Below are positions 16,708-28,901 of a stretch of 64,000 nucleotides of DNA, piece by piece. The stretch covers positions 218,362 through 282,361 of the forward strand of contig JAIVJZ010000002.1 in the NCBI GenBank assembly GCA_020199775.1, written 5' to 3'. The DNA comes from Acidobacteriota bacterium (GTDB lineage Bacteria; Acidobacteriota; Blastocatellia; Pyrinomonadales; Pyrinomonadaceae). How positions within the stretch are numbered: the first letter of the stretch is position 1; every line of letters begins with the position of its first letter. The notes beneath the pieces were generated by a model that worked only from the letters and a program-made list of their open reading frames with translations, was not told the DNA's origin and searched no databases. The position numbers were made by a program, and so were the translations under genes.

Positions 16708-19700
16708 ATGACACACTACAGGATCAGTTCGCGACGAGCCGCTCAACTCGTCGCCCTACTCTTTTGTTTCGCCGCCCTGGCGTTTCCCCTCCACGCGCAA
16801 AGCAACAAAGGCGCCATCGTCGGCACCATCACAGACCCCAACGAGGCGCTCGTCGCCGGTGCGAAGGTGACGGTTACGAACGTCGCCACGAACGAGACCC
16901 GCGAAGCGACCTCGAACGACGACGGCACTTATAACGTGACCAATCTCGACCCCGGCGTCTACAAAGTGACCATCGAAGCGACGGGCTTCCGCACCGTCGT
17001 GCTCGAACGCGTGACGGTCGAGACCAACGCGCGCCTGCCCGTGGACACCAAGTTGGAACTGGGCGCGGCGGGCGGCGAGGTCGTCACCGTGACGAGCGAC
17101 GCGCCGCTCGTCGAGAGCGAATCGAGCGTGCGCGGCGACATCATCACCGGCCGACAGGTGACGGAACTCCCGCTCGCACAACGCAACTTCACTTTGCTCG
17201 CCGCGCTCTCTCCGGGCGTGACGCGCCCCAACGCGGGTCTGCTCGGCGGCGGCGGCAACTTCGTCTCCGGCGGCCCCGACAATTCGCTCTCGACCGAATC
17301 GAATCGCTTCCGCGAGTCGGGCGGTTCGGTGCTCGCGGCCAACGGCGCGCGCCCGACCAACAACAATTTCACGCTCGACGGCATTGATAACAACGAACCG
17401 CAGTTCGGGCAGATCGGCATCTTCCCGCAGCCCGACGCCATCGCCGAGTTCAAAGTCGAGACGAGCGTCCCGGCGGCCGACAGCGGCCGCGCGGGCGGCG
17501 CGATCATTTCGACCACCTTCAAGTCCGGCACGAACGACATCCACGGCACGCTCTACGAGTTTTACCTCGGCCGCTTCGGCAGCGCGTCGCCCGCCAACTT
17601 CGTCCCGACGCCGACCAGACGTTTTCAGGACAATACGCTGACGCACAACTTCGGCGGCGTCATCGGCGGCCCGATTTTCCTGCCCGCCTTCGGCGAGGGC
17701 GGCCCTCACCTCTACGACGGGCGCGACCGCTCTTTCTTCTTCTTCAACTACAACGGCCAGCGCAACTTCAAACCCATCGGCACGGGCAACGTCACCGTCC
17801 CCACGCTGCTCATGCGGCAGGGCAACTTCTCCGAGTTGCTCGTGGGCGGCACGCGCACCTACCGGACGATCAACGGGAACGTCGTCGCGCCCGTCGGCAC
17901 GATCTTCGACCGCAACGGCAACCCGTTCCCCGGCAACATCATCCCGCAAAACCTGCTGTCGCCCGTCGCCGTCAGGTTCTTCAACTCCTACCCGCTGCCG
18001 ACGAGCGCGGGGCGCGAGAACAACTACCGCATCAACCGCATCGAGAACTACGATCAGGACGCCTACGACGTGAGGATCGATCATCGCGTCAACGATGCGA
18101 ACTCGTTCTTCGGCCGTTACAGCAAGTCCACGAACGAGCGCAACCGTTCGGGCAACTTCCCGCTCGGCTCGTCGCCGACCGGACTCGATCTGGCGTCGGG
18201 CGGCGCGGCGGGCACGGAATTCGGCAACTCGCGCCAACTCGCTCTCGGCGACACGCACATCTTCGGCCCGAACGTGATCAACGACATGCGCGCCGGTTAC
18301 ACGCGCGTCGGCGTCGGCATCAACCTGCCCGGCATCGGCGGCTCGCTCGGCTTCAGCCCGAACGTCAGCAGCGAACTCGGCGTGCCGAACGTCAACGTCT
18401 GCGGCGCGCCCTGCGAAGGCACCGTCCTCGTCGGCGTCCTGCCCTCGGACGTTGACAAGCAGTTGGAATTCGTCGGCGACGGCGGCCCCTTCACGTTCAC
18501 CTCGAACAACTTCTTCTTCGGCGACACGCTGACGGTCGTGCGCGGCAACCAGAGCTTCAAGTTCGGCGGCGATTTGCGCGTCCGTCAGGTGACGGACTTC
18601 GACGGCGGCCGCGCCGGTTTCACCAAAGGCAACGTGCGTTACGACACGGGCGTCGGCGGCACTTTCATCAGCGGCCGCGACGGTCTGCCCGTCGGCCCGC
18701 AGGACGCCGGTTCGTCCTACGCCAACATCCTCTTGGGCTACGCCCCGACCGACATCGAGCGCGGCTTCCCCGGCGGCCCGTTCCTGCGCTCCAACAAGGA
18801 GATCGCCTTCTACGTGCAGGACGACTGGAAGGTGCGTCCCGATCTCACACTCAACCTCGGCCTGCGCTACGACGTGTTCACCGCGCCGACCGAACGTTTC
18901 GACCGCCAGGCCAATTTCAACCCGGCCAACAACACGCTTATCCGCGCGACCGACAGCGACCGCACGCTCGTCGAGACCGACAAGAACAACTTCGGCCCGC
19001 GCATCGGCTTCGCCTACAGCGGCCTGCGCGAAGACAAGTCGCTCGTGCTGCGCGGCGGCTACGGCGCGCTCTACGCGCTCGACGTGAGCGGCCAGCCGAA
19101 CATCGCGCAGAACCCGCCGAACGCGTCGCGCTACTTCTGCACGATCACGCAATTCGGCACGTCGGCCTGCCCGCAGGTTCCGTTCGTCCCCAATCTCGAA
19201 ACGGGCTATCCCTTCCCGCCGACGCCCGCCGTCTCGGGCACGGTCATCCCCGTGACGAACGCGAACCAGACCATCTTCTACGTTGACCCCGACACGAAGA
19301 CCGAGTTGTTCCACCAGTACAACCTGACGATGCAATACGGGTTCGCGCGCAACTGGCTGGCCGAGGCGGGCTACGTCGGCTCGACGGGTCGCAACCTGCT
19401 CATCGTCCGCAACATCGGTCAGGACAGCAGCTTCGGCCCCGGCTCGCGCGAAGTCGCGGTCCTCAACCGCGTCATCGCGACCGAGTACACGGGTTCGTCG
19501 CGCTACGATTCGCTCCAGACGAAACTGGAGAAGCGTTTCGACCGCGGGCTGTCGATCCTGTCTGCCTACACGTGGTCGCACGCGATTGACGACGGGCCGG
19601 GCGGCTTCGCCGGAGCGAGCGGCGGCCGCGACCGCATCGGGCCTTCAAACCCGCTGCGCCCCGAACTCGACCGCGGCAACTCGGACTTCGACGTGCGCCA

Positions 19701-20250
19701 CCGCTTCACCTTCGCCAACGTCTACGATCTGCCGTTCGGTCGCGGGCGGCGTTTCGGCGGCGACATGCCCCGCGCGCTCGACTTCCTGATCGGCGGTTTC
19801 CAGTTCAACAATATCATCACCATCCAGAGCGGCCCCGTCTTCAGCGTGGTCATCAACGGCGGCGGCACGAGGCCGGACTTGATCGGCGACCCGACGCCGA
19901 CCGACGCGCAACGCGCGCAAGGCTTCCTCTTCAACCCCAACGCTTTCCGCAATCCGGTGACGCCGGTCTTCGCGGGCAACCCGCACAGCCCGCGCTTCGG
20001 CTCGCTCGGGCGCAACACCTTCCGCGGCGAGCGGCAGGAATACTGGGACGCGTCGCTCTTCAAGAACTTCGGCGTCCCGGCCATCAGCGAGGAGTTCAAA
20101 GTCCAACTCCGCGTGCAGGCTTTCAACGTGCTGAACCACGTCAACCGCAACATCCCGACGCGCGAGTTGGACAACACCGGAGACCGTGGCCGCGACCGCT
20201 CCATCCAGCGGCCGCGCCAGTTCGAGTTCTCCGTCAAGCTGCTCTTCTAA
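16708..20250 (+). CDS. Oar-like TonB-dependent outer-membrane receptor with CarboxypepD_reg domain
   Basis: 1180 aa. Signal peptide (residues 1-31, ending PLHAQ), an N-terminal carboxypeptidase-regulatory beta-sandwich (about 35-115; GAIVGTITDPNEALVAGAKV, YNVTNLDPGVYKV), then a plug domain (about 125-290; TLDGIDNNEPQFGQ) and a long beta-barrel ending in a C-terminal Phe (FEFSVKLLF), typical for outer-membrane insertion. Acidobacterial members are thought to import oligosaccharides or peptides; the ligand is unknown. The ATG at 16708 follows an AAGAGG-like ribosome site. It sits between the propeller proteins and the glucan genes, so it may serve either. Confidence 0.9.
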   Translation: MTHYRISSRRAAQLVALLFCFAALAFPLHAQSNKGAIVGTITDPNEALVAGAKVTVTNVATNETREATSNDDGTYNVTNLDPGVYKVTIEATGFRTVVLERVTVETNARLPVDTKLELGAAGGEVVTVTSDAPLVESESSVRGDIITGRQVTELPLAQRNFTLLAALSPGVTRPNAGLLGGGGNFVSGGPDNSLSTESNRFRESGGSVLAANGARPTNNNFTLDGIDNNEPQFGQIGIFPQPDAIAEFKVETSVPAADSGRAGGAIISTTFKSGTNDIHGTLYEFYLGRFGSASPANFVPTPTRRFQDNTLTHNFGGVIGGPIFLPAFGEGGPHLYDGRDRSFFFFNYNGQRNFKPIGTGNVTVPTLLMRQGNFSELLVGGTRTYRTINGNVVAPVGTIFDRNGNPFPGNIIPQNLLSPVAVRFFNSYPLPTSAGRENNYRINRIENYDQDAYDVRIDHRVNDANSFFGRYSKSTNERNRSGNFPLGSSPTGLDLASGGAAGTEFGNSRQLALGDTHIFGPNVINDMRAGYTRVGVGINLPGIGGSLGFSPNVSSELGVPNVNVCGAPCEGTVLVGVLPSDVDKQLEFVGDGGPFTFTSNNFFFGDTLTVVRGNQSFKFGGDLRVRQVTDFDGGRAGFTKGNVRYDTGVGGTFISGRDGLPVGPQDAGSSYANILLGYAPTDIERGFPGGPFLRSNKEIAFYVQDDWKVRPDLTLNLGLRYDVFTAPTERFDRQANFNPANNTLIRATDSDRTLVETDKNNFGPRIGFAYSGLREDKSLVLRGGYGALYALDVSGQPNIAQNPPNASRYFCTITQFGTSACPQVPFVPNLETGYPFPPTPAVSGTVIPVTNANQTIFYVDPDTKTELFHQYNLTMQYGFARNWLAEAGYVGSTGRNLLIVRNIGQDSSFGPGSREVAVLNRVIATEYTGSSRYDSLQTKLEKRFDRGLSILSAYTWSHAIDDGPGGFAGASGGRDRIGPSNPLRPELDRGNSDFDVRHRFTFANVYDLPFGRGRRFGGDMPRALDFLIGGFQFNNIITIQSGPVFSVVINGGGTRPDLIGDPTPTDAQRAQGFLFNPNAFRNPVTPVFAGNPHSPRFGSLGRNTFRGERQEYWDASLFKNFGVPAISEEFKVQLRVQAFNVLNHVNRNIPTRELDNTGDRGRDRSIQRPRQFEFSVKLLF

Positions 20251-20350
20251 ACGGGCAACAGTCGGCGCATTAACTGAGTGGCGGGCGCTTCCAACAGGCT
20301 CGCCACTCATTTGCTATCCGCCGCCTCGCGCGCGGATAGACGAACGAAGT

Positions 20351-22117
20351 ATGCTACGTCCGATGAATTATCCGGCACGTTCAACCCTGTCACGCGCGAT
20401 CATCTGCGCCGCCCTCTGCGCGTTCGCCGCCGACGCCGACGCGACGCAAAAACGACGCGCGCGTGGAGTCGCCGATCAACCTGCGCCCGCCCCGGTCTCG
20501 AACGAACACAAACGCGCCGCCGCGCTCCTTGACGAGGCCGCCGCGCTGTTGCAATCCGGCCGGCTCGAACAGGCCGAAGCCGTCGCACGTCAAGGCGTGC
20601 AACTCGCGCCGCGCGATTCGGCCGCGCGAAATTTGCTCGGCGTGATTCTGGATCAGCGCGGTCGCGCCGCAGAGGCGGAGACCGAGTATCGCGCCGCGCT
20701 CGCAGCGAATCCGAAGGCCACGAACGCGCTCGCGAATCTCGGCGTCCTTCTGGCGCGCACGAATCGTCACGATCAGGCCATCGAAACTTTCGAGTCGGTC
20801 TTGCGCCTCGCGCCCGCGCACGGGCAGGCGACTTTTAACCTCGGCATACTTTACGCGGCGCGCGGAAAGTATGAGCGCGCCATCCCTCTGCTCGAACGCG
20901 CGGCGGGCGTCGCCGCCGCCGCAGCCGCTGGAGGGAAGCAAGGCGCGCCGCCGCAGCCCGACACGCGCGACCTCTCGCTCCTGCTCGCGCTCGCCAACGC
21001 TTACATCCACGCCGGGCGTCCGAAGGACGCGGGCGCGCTCATCGACATCGTCGAGCGCGCCGCGGGCGACGACGCGCGCACGCTCTTCTCGCTTGGCCTC
21101 GCTCTGGCCGAAGCGCGCGAGTACGGGCGCGCGGCCGCGTTGTTTGAACGCACGAACGCCCTGCGCCCGAACACGCCCGAAATCCTCTACAACCTCGGCG
21201 TCGCCCTCTACAACCTCGACCGTCTGGACGAAGCCGAACGCGCCTTCAACTCGGCCGCCTCGCTCGCGCCGAATGATCCGAATGTCTATTACCGGCTCGG
21301 CCTCATCGCCTCCGCCCGCAAGCAGAGCGACCCGGCCATCGCGCTCTGGCAGCAAGCCCTGCGCCTGCGCCCCGACTTCGCCGAGCCGAATTTCATGATC
21401 GCTGAAGAACTCTTTAAGCATCAGCGCAGCGACGCGGCGGTCGATTTCTACGAGCGCGCCATCGCGCACGACCCGTCGAAGCAGCTTTACTACATACGCC
21501 TCGGCGCGGCGCATTTCCGCCGCCGCCGCTACGGGCAGGCGCGCGCGGTTTATCAACGCGCCGCCGCGCGGTTTCCCCAGTCGGCCGAGATTCAATACCT
21601 CATCGGCTACGCCGCGCGCGGCGAGGGTTTGTACGACGACGCCATCGCCGCCTTCCGCCGCGCGCTCGCCGCCCAACCCGGCAACGCCGACGTGGTTGCC
21701 AACCTCGGCTTCATCGCCAGCGAGCGCGGGCAGACGGCGGAAGCCGACGAACTGTTGCGCCGCGCCATCGCCCTCGACCCGAAGCACTACCCGGCGCACT
21801 ACGACCTCGGCAAACTGCTAATGCGTCTCAGACGCTACGACGAGGCTCTGTCCGTCTTCGAGCGCGGGCTGGCTCTGAACGACTCCGACCCCGGCATCCA
21901 CTATCAACTTTTCACGGTCTACTCGCGCCTCAAACGCAAGCCGGACGCCGAGCGCGAGTTGGCCGTCTTCAAGCGACTCGAAGAAGCGCGCAAAGCGAAG
22001 GGCGACGCCGCGCCCGCAGCGGCGAGCGCGACGGGCGAACCGGCGGCCGCGCCGCTCGAACTGCCCGCGTCGGCCACGGGCGACACGAGCAAGCCGCCCG
22101 CCGCGCCCGACAGGTAA
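20351..22117 (+). CDS. Exported TPR-repeat protein
   Basis: 588 aa with a short hydrophobic N-terminal signal (about residues 5-28) and roughly a dozen TPR units filling residues 50-545 (ARNLLGVILDQRGRAAEAE, ALANLGVLLARTNRHDQAI, ILYNLGVALYNLDRLDEAE, VVANLGFIASERGQTAEAD). The C-terminus is Ala/Pro-rich and disordered. Likely a scaffold in the envelope; no catalytic domain. ATG 20351 is used; ATG 20363 is equally possible. It follows the TonB receptor by 100 bp on the same strand, an arrangement often seen with TonB/ASPIC gene groups. Confidence 0.83.
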   Translation: MLRPMNYPARSTLSRAIICAALCAFAADADATQKRRARGVADQPAPAPVSNEHKRAAALLDEAAALLQSGRLEQAEAVARQGVQLAPRDSAARNLLGVILDQRGRAAEAETEYRAALAANPKATNALANLGVLLARTNRHDQAIETFESVLRLAPAHGQATFNLGILYAARGKYERAIPLLERAAGVAAAAAAGGKQGAPPQPDTRDLSLLLALANAYIHAGRPKDAGALIDIVERAAGDDARTLFSLGLALAEAREYGRAAALFERTNALRPNTPEILYNLGVALYNLDRLDEAERAFNSAASLAPNDPNVYYRLGLIASARKQSDPAIALWQQALRLRPDFAEPNFMIAEELFKHQRSDAAVDFYERAIAHDPSKQLYYIRLGAAHFRRRRYGQARAVYQRAAARFPQSAEIQYLIGYAARGEGLYDDAIAAFRRALAAQPGNADVVANLGFIASERGQTAEADELLRRAIALDPKHYPAHYDLGKLLMRLRRYDEALSVFERGLALNDSDPGIHYQLFTVYSRLKRKPDAERELAVFKRLEEARKAKGDAAPAAASATGEPAAAPLELPASATGDTSKPPAAPDR

Positions 22118-22184
22118 TCTCGGACGGCCTCTCCGGCGCGGCGGCGGCGTCCGGCATGTTGTGTGAAGCGGTAAAGGAATGCTC

Positions 22185-22586
22185 ATGGGAAGAAGAGCGA
22201 AGCGGGCGGCGTTGGCGTCGGCGTTGCTGCTGCTCGGCATGATTTCCGGCGGCGGCTATTTCGGTCGCCTCGCGGACGCGTCAACCGCGCAGGGCAAGTT
22301 GACGGGCAAGAAGCAACCGGCGAGCGCGAAAGTTTTGTACGCGGACAATTGCGCGCGTTGCCACGGCGCGGACGGGCGCGGGCAGACTGCGATGGGCAGA
22401 GCCTTCGCCGCCCCGAATCTGGCCGACGCCGGGTGGTGGAAAAAAGAGCGTCCGAGCGACAAACGCCTGACCGCTTCGATCCGCGACGGGCGCAACCAGA
22501 ATCGTATGCCCACCTTCGGGCACCAACTATCCAAGTCCGAGATCACCGCGCTCGTCCGGTTAGTGCGGACGTTCGGCGGCAAGTAA
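22185..22586 (+). CDS. Class I c-type cytochrome
   Basis: 133-aa exported monohaem cytochrome c. N-terminal signal or membrane anchor (residues 8-25), then the haem-binding CARCH at about residues 57-61 (NCARCHGADGRG) and a distal methionine in NRMPTFGHQLS near 105, the expected sixth ligand. Periplasmic electron carrier. AAAGGA ends 6 bases before the ATG at 22185, so that start is preferred over the ATG at 22179. No oxidase genes nearby. Confidence 0.88.
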   Translation: MGRRAKRAALASALLLLGMISGGGYFGRLADASTAQGKLTGKKQPASAKVLYADNCARCHGADGRGQTAMGRAFAAPNLADAGWWKKERPSDKRLTASIRDGRNQNRMPTFGHQLSKSEITALVRLVRTFGGK

Positions 22587-22638
22587 CTTACGCCGCCCCC
22601 TCACGAGCTTTCGAGGACAAGTCCGGCGCATAACACTT

Positions 22639-24570
22639 ATGTCACTTACAAAGTCCGCACAGCTTCCCGCACGGTCTTTCGTCCTCGTCATCTTCGCGCT
22701 GCTCTGTTTCGTCGCGGGCGCGCGCGCGCAAAACTCCGTCGCCCCGGTCGTCTCGAAAGTCGAACCGCCTTCGTGGTGGGCGGCGCACACCGTCAACCCC
22801 GTGCGCCTGCTCGTGCGCGGCGCGAACCTGCACGGCGCGCGCGTCACGCCGCAGCGCGCGGGCACGCAAACGAGCGCGGTCGTCACAAACGCGGCGGGCA
22901 CGTACGTCTTCGTCAACGTCCACATCAGCGCAACGGCCGCACCCGGCGTCTACCCGCTCACGCTGGAGACGCGCGGCGGGAAGACCTCGATCCCGTTTCG
23001 CCTCAACGCCCCGCTCGACCCGGCGACCAACTTTCAAGGCATCACGACCGACGACGTGATCTACCTGATCATGCCCGACCGTTTCTCGAACGGCGACCCC
23101 GCGAACGACATCCCGCAGGGCGCGCCGCGCGCCGCGACCGACCGCAAGAATCCACGCGCCTTTCACGGCGGCGACCTGCGCGGCATCATCAACCGCCTGC
23201 CCTACCTGAAAGAGTTGGGCGTGACCGCGCTCTGGCTCAACCCGTGGTACGACAACTGGAACGGCATCAAGACCTGCGACAAACCGTGGTGCCCGAACAC
23301 CTACTATCACGGCTATCACGCGATTGATTATTACGCCGTCGAGGATCGCTTCGGCGACCTGCGGACGCTGCGCGAGTTGGTGGAAAAGGCGCACGCGTCC
23401 GGCATCAAGATCATTCAGGATCAAGTCGCCAACCACGTCGGCTCGCAGCACCCCTGGGTGAGCGACCCGCCGCTCGACAACTGGTTTCACGGCACGCTCG
23501 CCGCCCACACGCAGAACCCTTTCCGCGGCGACCTCCTGCTCTCGCCCCACGCCTCGGACGCCGCGCGCCGCCCCACGCTCGACGGCTGGTTCTCCGACGA
23601 TCTCCCCGACATGAATCAGGAGGAGCCGGAGGTGGCGCGCTACGAAATCCAGAACGCGCTCTGGTGGGTCGGCATCGCGGGGCTCGATGGTATTCGTCAG
23701 GACACGATCCAGTACATGCCGCGCGCCTTCATGCGCGACCTCTCCGTCGCGCTCCGTCGCCAGTATCCGAAGATGTGGATGGTCGGCGAGGTGTTCGACC
23801 GCGACCCCATCCACGTCTCCTACTTCATGGGCGGCCGCGAGGGTTGGGACGGCATAGACACCACGCTCGACGCGCTCTTCGACTTTCCCCTGTGGCAAAC
23901 GTCGCTCGACGTGTTCGCCCACAAAGCCCCGGCCACCGCGCTCCGCTCGATGCTCAGGAACGACTCGCTCTACACGGACGCCACGGCGCGGCTCGTTTCG
24001 ATGACGAGCAATCACGACGTGCGCCGCATCGCCTCCACGGAAGGCATGACGCTCGAAGGCTCGATGCTGCATCACGCGTTTCTCTTCAGCGTGCGCGGCG
24101 TCCCGCAGCTTTACTACGGCGACGAGATTTTCATGGAAGGCGGCGACGACCCGGACAACCGGCGCGATTTCCCCGGCGGCTTCCCCGGCGACGCGCGCAA
24201 CGCTTTTGAGAAGGGCGGCCGCACCGAACGAGAGCAACGCATGTACGATTGGACGCGCGACTGGCTGAAACTCCGGCGCGAGCACGCGGCCATGCGCCAC
24301 GGCCGCCTCGTCGATCTCGCCGCCGACGAAGACGCTTATGCCTTCGCGCGACAGACCGCGGACGAGACGATCATCCTCGCCTTCAACCGCGCCGCCGCGC
24401 CGAAGAAGATCGCCGCGCCCGCCGAGTTCGTCGGCGTCACCGACGGCGCGGAACTCGTGCCGCTCGTCGTGGCGACGGAGCGCGTGCCCGTCGCGGGCGG
24501 CCAGATCAGTTTTGAAGTGCCCGCGCGCACGGCGGTCGCTTATCGAGTTTCTCGCCGGGTCGCTCCTTGA
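22639..24570 (+). CDS. Exported GH13 alpha-amylase family enzyme (cyclomaltodextrinase-like)
   Basis: 643 aa. Signal peptide to about residue 31 (AGARAQ), an N-terminal immunoglobulin-like cyclomaltodextrinase domain (about 38-120; SKVEPPSWW), then the GH13 barrel with conserved regions: DQVANH (I), GLDGIRQD with the nucleophile Asp (II), VGEVFD with the acid Glu (III) and MTSNHDVRR (IV). Hydrolyses alpha-1,4-glucans or cyclodextrins outside the cytoplasm. First gene of a same-strand glucan block; paralogous over its whole length to the 26235-28145 protein. Confidence 0.9.
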   Translation: MSLTKSAQLPARSFVLVIFALLCFVAGARAQNSVAPVVSKVEPPSWWAAHTVNPVRLLVRGANLHGARVTPQRAGTQTSAVVTNAAGTYVFVNVHISATAAPGVYPLTLETRGGKTSIPFRLNAPLDPATNFQGITTDDVIYLIMPDRFSNGDPANDIPQGAPRAATDRKNPRAFHGGDLRGIINRLPYLKELGVTALWLNPWYDNWNGIKTCDKPWCPNTYYHGYHAIDYYAVEDRFGDLRTLRELVEKAHASGIKIIQDQVANHVGSQHPWVSDPPLDNWFHGTLAAHTQNPFRGDLLLSPHASDAARRPTLDGWFSDDLPDMNQEEPEVARYEIQNALWWVGIAGLDGIRQDTIQYMPRAFMRDLSVALRRQYPKMWMVGEVFDRDPIHVSYFMGGREGWDGIDTTLDALFDFPLWQTSLDVFAHKAPATALRSMLRNDSLYTDATARLVSMTSNHDVRRIASTEGMTLEGSMLHHAFLFSVRGVPQLYYGDEIFMEGGDDPDNRRDFPGGFPGDARNAFEKGGRTEREQRMYDWTRDWLKLRREHAAMRHGRLVDLAADEDAYAFARQTADETIILAFNRAAAPKKIAAPAEFVGVTDGAELVPLVVATERVPVAGGQISFEVPARTAVAYRVSRRVAP

Positions 24571-24682
24571 TTCCGGCGGGGCGAGCGGCTTGATGATAGG
24601 CGGCCGCTGTTGTAAAAGTAGTCGCAAGCAGGGATACACTTAAATAGCTTTGTCCATACTCTTAAGACCGGGGAGTTCGTCT

Positions 24683-26234
<1,552 letters not shown>

Positions 26235-26245
<11 letters not shown>

Positions 26246-28145
26246 ACTCAACAAAATTTTCCCGCGTCTCTGCCTTCTCGCCGTCCTCTATCTTTCCGCC
26301 GTCTCACTTGTCGCCGCGCAGGGTGCGCCGGAGGTGTCGAAGGTCGAGCCGCCGAGTTGGTGGACGGGCAGCACGTTGAACCCTGTGCGCGTCATGCTGC
26401 GCGGGCGCAACTTGTCGGGCGCGCGCGTCGAAGCCGTCGGCGCGGGCGTGCGGACTGGTCTCATGCGCGCGAACGCACAGGGCACGTATCTCTTCGTCGA
26501 TGTCGTGATCGACCCGCAGGCCGCGCCCGGCGTGCGTCGCTTGCGCGTCACCACGGCGGCGGGCGCGGGCGAGGCGCGCTTCGAGATACTCCCGCCGCTC
26601 GGTCGCGCCGGTCGCTTTCAGGGGTTCTCGCCCGACGACCTGATCTACATGCTGATGATCGACCGCTTCAGCGACGCCGACCCCGCCAACAACGACCCGG
26701 CGCAATCGCGCGGCATCTACGACCGCAACAACAAGTTCTACTATCACGGCGGCGATCTACAGGGCGTCATCAACCGCCTGCCCTACCTGAAAGACCTCGG
26801 CGTCACCGCCATCTGGCTCAGCCCGTGGTATGACAACTACGACCGGCCGAACGAGATCGAGTTGAAGGAGGGACGGCCGAGCACGGGGTTTCACGGCTAT
26901 AACGCGCAGGATTTCTACGCGGTCGAAGAGCGCTTCGGCACGCACGCCAAGTTGCGCGAACTGGTGGACGAGGCGCACAGGCAAGGCATCAAGATCATTC
27001 AGGACAGCGTCGTCAACCACACGGGGCCGTATCACCCGTGGGTCGCGGATCAGCCGACGCCGACGTGGTTCAACGGCACGCGCGAACGTCACCTCGCCAA
27101 CGTCTTCGAGACGTGGGCGCTGCACGACCCGCGCCCCGACCCGCAAATCAAGCGCGCCACGATGGAGGGCTGGTTCCTCGACTTCCTGCCGGACTTCAAT
27201 CAGGACGACGAGGAGACGAAGCGTTACCTCATCCAGAACACGCTCTGGTGGATCGGCACGACCGGACTCGACGCTATCCGCGAGGACACATGGCAATACG
27301 TGCCCAATAGTTTCTGGCGTGATTGGACAGCGGCGATCAAGCGCGAGTTTCCGCAGGTGCGCGTCTTCGGCGAGGTCAAGGACGGCGACGCGGTGCACGT
27401 CTCCTTTTTTCAGGGCGGGCGCGTGCGCTTCGACGGCGTTGACTCCGGCCTCGATTCGCTGCTCGACTTCCCGCTCTTCTACCCCGCGCGCCACGCCTTC
27501 GCGAGCGGCAAGCCCCTCAAAGATGTGGCGCGACTGCTGGCGAAGGACGCGCTCTACACGAACCCCGATCTGCTCGTGACGCTCGTCGGCAGCCACGACG
27601 ACGGGCGTTTCATGAGCGAGCCGGGGGCGACCGTCGCGGGGCTCAAACTGGCGCACACCTTTCTGCTCACGACGCGCGGCGTGCCGCAGATTTATTACGG
27701 CGACGAAATCGCCATGACCGGCGCGGACGAGCCGACGACGCGGCAGGACTTTCCCGGCGGCTTCCCCGGCGACCGCCGGAACGCCTTCACGCGCGCCGGA
27801 CGCAACGACGCCGAGCAGGACATCTTCGAGCACACGCGGCGCGTCGCGCGCCTGCGCGCCGAACTCGAACCGCTCAGGCGCGGCGCGCTCGTCACGCTGC
27901 GCGCCGCCGAGCAGCAGTACGCTTACGCGCGCGTGTCGGAGCGCGGCGCGGTCGTCGTCGTCTTCAACAACGACGCGAAGCCCGCCGCGATAGAGTTCAA
28001 CGTCGCCGCCGCCGGGTTGCCCGACGACGCGCGGCTCGACGACCGCCTCGACACTCTCAAAAACGTGCGCGCTCAAGGGGGCGTGTTGAAACTCATGCTG
28101 CCCGCGCGTTCCGTCAGCATCCTGACGAACATCCCGGCGCGCTGA
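26235..28145 (+). CDS. Exported GH13 alpha-amylase family enzyme
   Basis: 636-aa paralogue of the 22639-24570 enzyme. Signal peptide (residues 1-29, ending VAAQG), N-terminal Ig-like domain opening SKVEPPSWW, and GH13 regions DSVVNHT (I), LDAIREDTW with nucleophile Asp (II), FGEVKDGD (III) and VGSHDDGRF (IV; His-Asp retained). A C-terminal all-beta domain closes the protein. Translationally coupled to malQ. The two paralogues flanking malQ suggest tandem duplication followed by divergence, possibly in chain-length preference. Confidence 0.9.
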
Positions 28146-28172
28146 CTCGGCGGGGCCGGCGGGGGAAAATTG

Positions 28173-28901
28173 ATGGCTCTACGCAATAAACCTTTGACCG
28201 AACAGGTCGCGCTCGTCACGGGCGGCGGCACGGGGATCGGGCGCGCGTTCGCGGGGGTGCTGGCGGAGTCGCGCGCGCGCGCGGTCGTCATCGCGTCGCG
28301 CCGCGAGGACGTGCTGCGGCAGACGGCCGACGAGTTGAACGCGCGAACGGGCGCGGAGCGCGTCTATCCTTACGCCTTCGACATACGCGATCTCGCGCAG
28401 ACGGACGCGCTCGTCAATCACGTCGCGGCGCGCTTCGGCGCGGTTGACGTGCTCGTCAACAATTCCGGGCTGGCCGTCGCGGAGTCGGTCGAGGGCATCA
28501 CGGAAGCGGGTTGGGATAAGGTGTTGGAGACGAATCTGCGCGGCGCGATGTGGCTCGTGCGCGCCGCGCTCCCCTACATGCTCCGCGAAGACTTCGGCGA
28601 CGTGGTGAACGTCTCTTCGCAGGCGGGCAAGCACGGTTACGCGGACGTGCCTTCCTACTGCGCCTCGAAGTTCGGCCTGCTCGGCTACGCGGAATCCTTG
28701 CGCGACCACGCGCGCCAGACCGGCGCGAACCTGCGCGTCTTCAACTTCTGCCCCGGCCTCATAGACGTTGACCACACGGGCGGCGATGAAGAGCCGCGCG
28801 CGGGCGCGATCCACGTCCGCAACATGGCGCGCGCGCTCCTGTTCACGCTCTCGCTCGACCGCGAAGTCATACTCGAAGACATCAACCTGTACGCACGATA
28901 G
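28173..28901 (+). CDS. Short-chain dehydrogenase/reductase
   Basis: 242-aa classical SDR. The Rossmann motif TGGGTGIGRA (about residues 18-27), the NNSGLA motif, and the catalytic Ser...Tyr-x-x-x-Lys in NVSSQAGKHG...YCASK are all present. NAD(P)(H)-dependent oxidoreductase of unknown substrate. It lies between an amylase and a sugar transporter, so a sugar or sugar-alcohol substrate is possible but not shown. ATG 28173 is chosen over a TTG one codon upstream. Confidence 0.88.
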   Translation: MALRNKPLTEQVALVTGGGTGIGRAFAGVLAESRARAVVIASRREDVLRQTADELNARTGAERVYPYAFDIRDLAQTDALVNHVAARFGAVDVLVNNSGLAVAESVEGITEAGWDKVLETNLRGAMWLVRAALPYMLREDFGDVVNVSSQAGKHGYADVPSYCASKFGLLGYAESLRDHARQTGANLRVFNFCPGLIDVDHTGGDEEPRAGAIHVRNMARALLFTLSLDREVILEDINLYAR

